A stretch of DNA of 6,921 nucleotides, taken from positions 1 to 6,921 of the forward strand of contig DASYAN010000591.1 of the NCBI GenBank assembly GCA_036501345.1, read 5' to 3'. Every line of letters begins with the position of its first letter. Positions within the stretch are counted from its first letter, which is position 1. The position numbers and the translations under genes were made by a program. The notes below the pieces were generated by a model that was given only the letters and a program-made list of their open reading frames with translations, was not told the origin of the DNA and searched no databases. Source of the DNA: DASYAN01 sp036501345 (GTDB lineage: Bacteria; Chloroflexota; Ktedonobacteria; Ktedonobacterales; Ktedonobacteraceae). Below, one piece after another: positions 1 through 4,105 of the stretch.

Positions 1-146
1 GCTGCATCGACTGGCCCACGTAGAATATTCGCTGCTTCCCATAGATGACCCTCTAATGTTGAGAGATCAAGTACAGTGCTCAGTGTCGTACTCTGATCAC
101 CGTTAAGAAGCCCAGGAAATGTTAGCTGTATGCTTTTCTTCTTCAT
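1..146 (-). CDS. hsdM: HsdM, type I restriction-modification DNA methyltransferase subunit (N-terminal fragment)
   Basis: The gene runs off the left edge, so only about 48 N-terminal residues are visible. They include LEGHLWEAANILRGPVDA, the opening of the HsdM N-terminal helical domain (LW-AA-LRG-VDA) that precedes the N6-adenine methyltransferase domain. In a complete system HsdM works with HsdS, which sets specificity, and HsdR, which cleaves; both would lie outside the window. The start is uncertain. ATG at 146 gives MKKKSIQLTF. An in-frame ATG at 179 adds 11 residues and lies only about 8 nt past the predicted transcription start, so it would be nearly leaderless. Neither has a convincing Shine-Dalgarno sequence. 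The gene lies downstream of and codirectional with the XRE repressor gene at 258-488, a common arrangement in restriction-modification loci. The family call rests on the N-terminus alone; the catalytic NPPF/Y motif is out of view. Confidence 0.75.
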   Translation of the reverse strand, partial: MKKKSIQLTFPGLLNGDQSTTLSTVLDLSTLEGHLWEAANILRGPVDA

Positions 147-193
147 CCCAAAAGTTTCTAAAAAATGTTTTGACTTCATGCCGAGGTCTGACT

Positions 194-199
194 ATTATA
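194..199 (-). promoter_or_regulatory. Predicted -10 box of the hsdM promoter
   Basis: The minus strand reads TATAAT, a perfect consensus -10, between the repressor gene and hsdM. No good -35 lies at 16-18 bp; that position is partly covered by the inverted repeat at 211-224. Transcription would start near 187, about 8 nt before the ATG at 179 and 41 nt before the ATG at 146. hsdM could therefore be transcribed separately from the repressor gene. Confidence 0.5.
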
Positions 200-210
200 C
201 AGCAATTAGC

Positions 211-224
211 TCATGTTTACATGA
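211..224. promoter_or_regulatory. Inverted repeat, candidate operator upstream of hsdM
   Basis: TCATGT-TT-ACATGA is a perfect 6-bp inverted repeat with a 2-bp spacer. It lies 11 bp upstream of the hsdM -10 box, where a repressor or activator would contact the -35 region. The neighbouring XRE protein is the obvious candidate ligand, but this is inferred from position only. Confidence 0.4.
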
Positions 225-257
225 AAAATCTCCACGTGTTGTACCAATAGGAGAAAA

Positions 258-488
258 TTACTCTCCCCGATCCCTTTCCGCCTCTTCGTCAGGTATTTCC
301 TCAATTAAATCAGCAATTGGTACACCTAATGCTCTTGCTATTCGGTGAAGTGTTGTTGTAGTTACTTCTTTGTAAGGATCTCGATAGATGCGCTTTACTG
401 TATTAAAACTGACATCAGCAGCACGCGATAGAGAAGATTGATTAAATCCCTTTTGTTCTGCGATTTCTTTTATACGCAGTCGTACCAT
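258..488 (-). CDS. XRE/Cro-CI family helix-turn-helix transcriptional regulator
   Basis: A 76-residue, single-domain DNA-binding protein. Residues 5-62 form the five-helix Cro/CI fold: the HTH unit is about 16-37 (NQSSLSRAADVSFNTVKRIY), followed by the typical TTLHRIARALGVPIADLIE. An acidic tail (about 64-76) ends the protein. The start at 488 is supported by GAGG 9 nt upstream of the ATG. The protein is long enough for a dimeric repressor, with no sensor or peptidase domain. It is the first gene of a minus-strand unit, with hsdM 112 bp (or 79 bp, by start choice) downstream. It most likely controls the restriction-modification genes and its own transcription, like the C proteins of other such systems. 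That role is inferred from context; the fold is clear from the sequence. Confidence 0.88.
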   Translation of the reverse strand: MVRLRIKEIAEQKGFNQSSLSRAADVSFNTVKRIYRDPYKEVTTTTLHRIARALGVPIADLIEEIPDEEAERDRGE

Positions 489-514
489 TTCTTATTCCCT
501 CGCTTAATATGCCG

Positions 515-523
515 ATTGTAGCA
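515..523 (-). promoter_or_regulatory. Extended -10 promoter of the XRE regulator gene
   Basis: The minus strand reads TGCTACAAT, an extended -10 (TGnTAnAAT) with 5 of 6 matches in the hexamer. No strong -35 is seen, which is usual for this class. The predicted start is near 508, giving a leader of about 20 nt that contains the GAGG ribosome binding site. The promoter lies back-to-back with the plus-strand TTGACA at 535-540. Confidence 0.5.
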
Positions 524-534
524 AGACTTAGGGG

Positions 535-562
535 TTGACAGTAGTAGCCTTGTAATGCTAAT
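535..562 (+). promoter_or_regulatory. Possible plus-strand promoter for the small ORF at 655-900
   Basis: A perfect -35 hexamer TTGACA (535-540) is followed after 16 bp by GCTAAT (557-562), a 4-of-6 -10. The -10 is weak, so activity may depend on a regulator. The first copy of the 14-bp direct repeat at 545-586 sits in the spacer and would cover the polymerase site. Confidence 0.35.
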
Positions 563-586
563 CTCTAAAGGCTAGCCTTGTATTGC
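545..586. repeat. Direct repeats plus palindrome, candidate operator in the divergent promoter region
   Basis: TAGCCTTGTAATGC (545-558) recurs as TAGCCTTGTATTGC (573-586), 13 of 14 identical, with starts 28 bp apart. A perfect 12-bp palindrome, AAGGCTAGCCTT (568-579), overlaps the second copy. The block lies between the promoters of the XRE gene and the plus-strand ORF. It looks like a multi-site operator, perhaps for the XRE protein; the 28-bp period would place the copies on roughly similar faces of the helix. Confidence 0.45.
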
Positions 587-654
587 AATATCGGATAGAA
601 TCGAGCTTATTTTTAGTGATGTAGTGCAGTTTGGGAAAGAGTAAAGGGAAGCTC

Positions 655-900
655 ATGGTCAAGATATTTTCGTCTACTCGCACGTTCAAACCGGATTTTA
701 TGACTATCTACAATCATCACCAATTATCCATCGGGGCTATTCAGATGGAAGGACGAGTACCTCAGATAGCAGTGGAGTGCATGTTGGTCAAAATTCCGGT
801 GCCCAAAGAGATGGCCCAGAAAGCTCTTAATGGGATTAATAAGATATGCAAGACAAACTATACCCTTGAAACTGTACGTATTCTACTTGTAGAGGCCTAG
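655..900 (+). CDS. Small hypothetical protein, family not recognised
   Basis: An 81-residue reading frame beginning MVKIFSSTRTF. The ATG at 655 is preferred because AAAGGGAAG lies 5-6 nt upstream; an upstream in-frame TTG at 631 has no such site. The protein is mildly basic, with two cysteines (residues 42 and 65) and no signal peptide or membrane segment. The pattern suggests strands in the first half (for example LSIGAIQMEG and VPQIAVECMLVKIPV) and a helix around KEMAQKALNGINKICK. The last part, YTLETVRILLVEA, could be another strand. I do not recognise the family. It lies downstream of a divergent promoter region shared with the XRE gene and ends with TAG followed by a GACACGTGTC palindrome (903-912). 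It could be a real small gene or a chance ORF in an accessory region. Confidence 0.5.
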   Translation: MVKIFSSTRTFKPDFMTIYNHHQLSIGAIQMEGRVPQIAVECMLVKIPVPKEMAQKALNGINKICKTNYTLETVRILLVEA

Positions 901-1242
901 CAGACACGTGTCATTGTGATGTAACGGGGTAGAAATGCAATATACAGAAGTAATGCCGCTTAGAGAAGGGTATGACAACGGTGGAAAGTGTGATGTTAGC
1001 CAATATGATATTTTCACCTTGGGAAGGGCGTAACATATGATTTTTACCTTTTTCGTCTGGCAATTCATTGCCCGAGTGTAGGGGCCCAATTCATTGCGCC
1101 CGTTGTGTCCCCCACCACATATTGCCGCCTTAATTTGTCAACAATCATCTGTAACAACCGTTACCCACGGGATGCGCAACGAGATTGTAGCAGGCGAGCG
1201 TAGAAGGAAAGTTGAAGCTAGGCTTTTTGTGTGCAAAAATCA
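901..1242. other. Gene-free region with REP-like and other short palindromes
   Basis: I see no credible coding region on either strand. Codon patterns are poor, and the only long minus-strand frame (883-1089) encodes an implausible protein. Contents noted: the perfect palindrome GACACGTGTC at 903-912, two REP-like hairpins at 1059-1101, and the hairpin GTAAC-AACC-GTTAC at 1151-1164. No clear terminator of the 655-900 ORF is present. Confidence 0.6.
1059..1101. repeat. Pair of REP-like palindromes
   Basis: Two neighbouring hairpins share the core CAATTCATTG. The first is GGCAAT-TC-ATTGCC (1059-1072). The second (1081-1101) pairs GGGC with GCCC and CAAT with ATTG around one C-C mismatch, again with loop TC. 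The second is flanked by GTGTAG and GTTGTG, typical of short dispersed palindromes of the REP type that occur in many copies in large bacterial genomes. Such repeats are commonly mobilised by RAYT/IS200-like transposases; none is in the window. Confidence 0.55.
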
Positions 1243-1271
1243 TTGATATTTGTGCTAAATTTGAGTACACT
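1243..1271 (+). promoter_or_regulatory. Sigma-70-type promoter for the structured RNA and downstream operon
   Basis: TTGATA (1243-1248), a 17-bp spacer and TACACT (1266-1271) make the best-spaced promoter in this half of the window, with 5 of 6 and 4 of 6 matches. Transcription would begin near 1278, about 70 nt ahead of the structured RNA at 1351-1735. The transcript could read on into the two genes at 1746-2323. Confidence 0.55.
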
Positions 1272-1350
1272 GGTAGGAGAAAGTTTTCTTTTGTGATGAA
1301 CGGTACAGGTTGGTATTGTTCTTAGCAGGTTGAAACGAGGTTATATGTCA

Positions 1351-1735
1351 GGGACCCGATCCCCTAAAGGGGATGGGCTTGTGAGTAGGGGGTGACTTCT
1401 GCCCGTCCGACTCCGGCTTCACCTGACCAGACCCAGCCACCAGCTTTCTTCGGAAGGCTGACGGGGCTACGTTAGAAGCGAAATTAGGTACCATAGGATG
1501 CGTGAGCCAGTCCGATGCTCTACGGTTGCAGGTTAAACAGGCTTACGAGGGTTAGTGCCAGTGCTTGCAACGATAAACCGCTTTCTAACTTCGTCGAGGC
1601 TCACATTACCCGGGTAACCGGAGGGGTTTAGCCGTTCCGACACAAAACGGCTCCCCGTAAGGGGATTGTCTTTGAGCAGATCCAGCCTGCGGGCTGTTTC
1701 TTTCCTCCCAATCCTTCAAGGGAATGGGTCCCCAG
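1351..1735 (+). ncRNA. Large structured RNA, probable HEARO/omega-RNA-like (IscB-type guide RNA) without its nuclease
   Basis: About 385 nt of dense pairing. A closing helix joins 1351-1357 (GGGACCC) to 1726-1732 (GGGTCCC). Local hairpins are 1359-1374 (ATCCCC/GGGGAT), 1441-1460 (8 bp with a UUCG loop), 1610-1621 (CCGG-GUAA-CCGG), 1630-1652 (AGCCGTT/AACGGCT), 1653-1664 (CCCC-GUAA-GGGG) and 1683-1696 (CAGCC-UGCG-GGCTG). Long-range helices are 1471-1480 with 1579-1589, 1525-1532 with 1564-1571, and 1502-1508 (GTGAGCC) with 1598-1604 (GGCTCAC). The last crosses the first and forms a pseudoknot. HEARO RNAs (the omega-RNAs of IscB) have this size and complexity and end directly before the nuclease start codon; here the end abuts the ribosome binding site at 1736-1741. 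The general sequence style also recalls HEARO, but no covariance model was run. The next ORF is not IscB. Alternatives are a novel structured RNA or a cis-acting leader. That it is structured is much surer than its family. Confidence 0.6.
1683..1703 (+). terminator. Terminator-like hairpin inside the 3' part of the structured RNA
   Basis: CAGCC-UGCG-GGCTG, a 5-bp GC-rich stem with a UNCG-type loop, is followed by TTTCTTTCC. The stem is short and the T-run is interrupted, so termination would be partial at best. It lies 43 nt before the ATG at 1746 and could act as an attenuator. It could equally be just a structural stem of the RNA. Confidence 0.25.
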
Positions 1736-1745
1736 AAAGGACGTT

Positions 1746-1958
1746 ATGGGCGCTGAAAGTGTCAAGCGTGTGAGCGCTGATTTCTCTCAAAGTACGTATG
1801 ATGCTTTAAAACAAATTGCAGATGAGAGGAACGAGTCTATGGCGGATGCACTCCGTGATGCTATAGCTCTAAGTAAGTGGTTTCAGGATACGCAGTCACA
1901 GGGGGGGAAAATTCTTGTTGAGCAGGATGGAAAAATTCGTGAGGTTCTTAAGTTCTGA
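1746..1958 (+). CDS. Ribbon-helix-helix (CopG/Arc-like) small protein
   Basis: A 70-residue protein. Residues 6-48 fit a ribbon-helix-helix domain: the strand VKRVSADFS, helix A QSTYDALKQIADERN, then helix B SMADALRDAIALSKWFQDT. A short C-terminal part (54-70, GGKILVEQDGKIREVLKF) would form a beta hairpin. Such dimeric proteins bind DNA through the N-terminal strands; many are antitoxins or autoregulators. The ATG at 1746 is preceded by AAAGGA with a 5-nt gap. The start lies just after the large structured RNA, so translation could be affected by that RNA. The stop codon overlaps the next start (TGATG, 1956-1960), which implies translational coupling to the membrane protein. The target, and any antitoxin role, cannot be read from the sequence. 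Confidence 0.75.
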   Translation: MGAESVKRVSADFSQSTYDALKQIADERNESMADALRDAIALSKWFQDTQSQGGKILVEQDGKIREVLKF

Positions 1959-2323
1959 TGAGTGATGAAGGCCAAGCGCAATCACCTGCTGTTGTGGGGC
2001 AGGGGGTTGTAGCTAATGGGGAGGCTGATCATGAAGCTGCAGAGAACCTTGGGGGTGTGAGTGCTCTTAAGAATAGCCGCTTTATGAATCCTCCGACTCA
2101 AGTTTATGATCCTGAGCAGCAACATGATGTGGTTCGTACTATTATAACCTGCTCTTTTATTCTCATATTCAGTCTGACAATTCTTGGCTCTTTTGTCGTT
2201 GTTATATGGTTTAACTCAAATTGGGCAAGTACAAAAGAGCTCGTCCAGTTGTTATTGCCTGCTGAAACAGCACTTATGGGATCTGCTATCGGCTTCTATT
2301 TTGGTTCTCAGAAAGCAAAGTAA
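1958..2323 (+). CDS. Small membrane protein with two transmembrane segments, unknown function
   Basis: A 121-residue protein. Residues 1-58 are polar, Gly/Ala/Glu-rich and probably disordered. TM1 is about 61-84 (TIITCSFILIFSLTILGSFV onward). A short loop with SNWASTKE follows, then TM2 about 95-116 containing PAETALMGSAIGFYFG, with a SQKAK tail. The PAE-ALxGSAxGFYFGS signature recurs, to my knowledge, in small uncharacterised membrane proteins of soil bacteria, often in pairs with small partner proteins; I cannot name a family. The N-terminus is probably cytoplasmic, with both ends on the inside. Its ATG overlaps the stop of the ribbon-helix-helix gene, so the two are made together. This would fit a regulator plus a membrane effector, for example a toxin-antitoxin-like or signalling pair, but that is inference. 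Confidence 0.65.
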   Translation: MSDEGQAQSPAVVGQGVVANGEADHEAAENLGGVSALKNSRFMNPPTQVYDPEQQHDVVRTIITCSFILIFSLTILGSFVVVIWFNSNWASTKELVQLLLPAETALMGSAIGFYFGSQKAK

Positions 2324-2426
2324 ACTCTGCCTGAGAGCTTTTGGCTTGTTAAGTCTTAAAAACACCGCTTGCTTGTTAGGAATGAGTTCCGCTTCTTTCT
2401 CAGATGAGGTTGAAATACACATTGGG

Positions 2427-4013
2427 TTAAACGCGCCTCATGTCAAACGTCTCCTCTATAAACCAAAAAGCCTCTTCTTTTGATTGGAGATGTCCGTCGG
2501 CCTGTTGCTCTGCGATGGACTCTAGCACTTGTCCTACTATTGGTCCAGGCTCAAGGTTGAAGCGTTGCATTAGTTCATTGGCCTGAATGAGTCTCGGTGG
2601 GAGAATGCGCTTGCGTTCGCGGATATAGCGCGTGAGTAGGAGGCGAACAGTAGCTAGGTGGCCTTCCCAGTGCTCGGTGAGTGGCTGGGGGCCGCGCATC
2701 GCCAAGTGGTCTGCGAGTGAAACTAGCGCCACAATGATGCCAGTAGGTCCCAGATCCACGAAGTAACGGCGAATGGCACGCTCTGTCAACTGGTCATACT
2801 TCAATTGCCCTGGCCGCATATGATGAGCAACTATCTGCTGCACCAGACGACGGTCACGCACGCTAGCATTCAAACGTTGTGTGATGGCTTGCGCAAGTGG
2901 AATGCCTCTCTGAGGATGATGATAGAACGTGATCGTCCCCTCTTCATTGACTGCATACGTGACGGGCTTGCCAATATCGTGCAAAAGAGTTGCTAGCTTG
3001 GTTACTGGAGCCGTCAGTGTGCTGAAGTGAAAGATGTCCTGCTGTTCTGCTTCAAAGAGCAACTGCTGGATCTCCATGAGGTCTTCCCAACTCTCCCCCA
3101 CAGACACGAAGTTTTGATAGTCAATTGGGGTTCCTACCGATGGCGATAAATCGCACGCGTGTTGGGTCTGTGTCTGAGATGTTGCCTCAAGTGGAGTTTG
3201 TTGGAGCAATGTGGCTAATCGTTCGAGTGCTCCTACGCTTTCTAAGGAATGCTCCAGTACATCCCAGTAATGTAAGGCTGGTTGAGGCATGCCGCGTGCA
3301 GGAATAAATTCGGGAATGAGAGCTGTGAGCAGGCCATGGCCATCGAGAAAGCGCAGTTGTGCAGTCGCTCCTGCTGGCTGCAAGATGGTATAGAGCTCTT
3401 CATGAATGCGTGCACCAGCGACCTGTGATAATAATGAGGCATCACGAGTGGTCATCTGCTCAGTTTGGCTCTCAAGGGTGAGCTGATAGCGCATCAAAAA
3501 GCGCATCGCACGCAACAGACGCAGTGGATCATCCCGAAATACTCTGTCATTGACAGCACGCAGAATGTGCGCTTCAAGATCAGCAACACCGTTCATTGGG
3601 TCTATAAAGGTAAGTGTTTCGTTGGCTGTGAGATGTTCAACCAGGTTGACTAAAGGGATGGCTATGGCATTGAGCGTAAAGTCGCGCAACTGCAAATCCG
3701 CTTCAATGCTGCCGCCTTGTAGGGGAGAAAGATCGATGACAAGTTCTTGTTGATCGTGCTTGACTATGATGCGACAGGCTTTCTCGTGCATGGGGGCATA
3801 ATAGCCTCCCAATTCGTTGGCAAGTTGGCGACCGAGTTTGAGGTAGTCCCCATTAGTAACGATATCCCAGTCGTTACATGGCTCATGGAGTAGGAGGTTC
3901 CGTACCGAACCTCCTACCAGGTAGGCTTGAGAGCCAGAATTGCGAAAGAAGTATGCCGCCTGCTCTAAAACGCGTAGAGTCCAATTATTCAGGTGATACT
4001 GTTCTATTTTAAT
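2427..4013 (-). CDS. CCA-adding tRNA nucleotidyltransferase / poly(A) polymerase family protein with HD domain
   Basis: Class II nucleotidyltransferase that adds CCA (or A) to RNA 3' ends; 528 residues from the start proposed here. Residues 31-39 (YLVGGSVRN) and 48-50 (DWD) form the catalytic nucleotidyltransferase core, with metal-binding Asp48 and Asp50. LRDFTLNAIA (about 109-118) and FRDDPLRLLRAMRF (about 159-172) are the next conserved motifs. An HD phosphohydrolase-like domain follows: H248/H255 (HYWDVLEHSL) and LLHDIGK with H345-D346, then IVAHH. The C-terminal RNA-binding helices end in FWFIEETF. No ATG, GTG or TTG lies in frame ahead of the catalytic core. The first conventional start, TTG at 3814, would remove both catalytic motifs. 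The frame is open back to a TGA just before 4040. I propose AUU at 4013, behind GAGG; CTG at 4037 or ATA at 4007 are alternatives. GGSVRN has Asn where Asp is usual. CCA addition versus poly(A) addition cannot be decided here. Confidence 0.85.
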   Translation of the reverse strand: MKIEQYHLNNWTLRVLEQAAYFFRNSGSQAYLVGGSVRNLLLHEPCNDWDIVTNGDYLKLGRQLANELGGYYAPMHEKACRIIVKHDQQELVIDLSPLQGGSIEADLQLRDFTLNAIAIPLVNLVEHLTANETLTFIDPMNGVADLEAHILRAVNDRVFRDDPLRLLRAMRFLMRYQLTLESQTEQMTTRDASLLSQVAGARIHEELYTILQPAGATAQLRFLDGHGLLTALIPEFIPARGMPQPALHYWDVLEHSLESVGALERLATLLQQTPLEATSQTQTQHACDLSPSVGTPIDYQNFVSVGESWEDLMEIQQLLFEAEQQDIFHFSTLTAPVTKLATLLHDIGKPVTYAVNEEGTITFYHHPQRGIPLAQAITQRLNASVRDRRLVQQIVAHHMRPGQLKYDQLTERAIRRYFVDLGPTGIIVALVSLADHLAMRGPQPLTEHWEGHLATVRLLLTRYIRERKRILPPRLIQANELMQRFNLEPGPIVGQVLESIAEQQADGHLQSKEEAFWFIEETFDMRRV

Positions 4014-4047
4014 AAACCTCGTTACGAAGAATTTCAGACTTTGTCAA

Positions 4048-4069
4048 GGAGATCTTCTCCTCTCTTATA
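4048..4069 (-). promoter_or_regulatory. Possible promoter and inverted repeat upstream of the CCA/PcnB-family gene
   Basis: On the minus strand TATAAG (4064-4069) is a 5-of-6 -10 box without a clear -35. The predicted start near 4057 gives a leader of about 44 nt. An inverted repeat GGAGA-TCT-TCTCC (4048-4060) lies at the start site. A perfect palindrome, GTCTATAGAC (4081-4090), lies just upstream, in the gap to the preceding gene. Confidence 0.35.
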
Positions 4070-4105
4070 GTACCATCGCTGTCTATAGACTGAAATCTCA
4101 TGCAA

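Noticed and set aside
883..1089. Minus-strand 68-residue ORF
   Set aside because: Overlaps the end of the plus-strand ORF and the REP-like hairpin, has no ribosome binding site and an implausible composition.
1351..1745. Group I or group II intron, tmRNA or RNase P RNA as explanation of the structured region
   Set aside because: I find no group II domain V, no group I core motifs, no tRNA-like ends with a tag ORF, and no RNase P conserved segments. The arrangement before an ORF fits HEARO better.
1746..2323. IscB, IsrB or TnpB remnant downstream of the RNA
   Set aside because: Neither strand shows RuvC or HNH motifs, a PLMP-type N-terminus or a zinc ribbon. The two ORFs are complete, coupled small genes of other kinds.
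2324..2426. Bidirectional terminator between the convergent membrane protein and CCA/PcnB genes
   Set aside because: Only weak, imperfect pairing (around CTCTGCCTGAGAG) and no hairpin with a T-run on either strand.
2184..2483. Plus-strand 99-residue ORF overlapping the membrane protein gene and the end of the CCA/PcnB gene
   Set aside because: It is a frame-shifted shadow of the membrane protein gene and runs antisense into a conserved enzyme gene.
2427..3814. CCA/PcnB gene beginning at TTG 3814 as a shorter, 461-residue protein
   Set aside because: This start would remove the GGSVRN and DWD catalytic motifs, which are intact and in frame upstream; truncation is far less likely than a non-AUG start.
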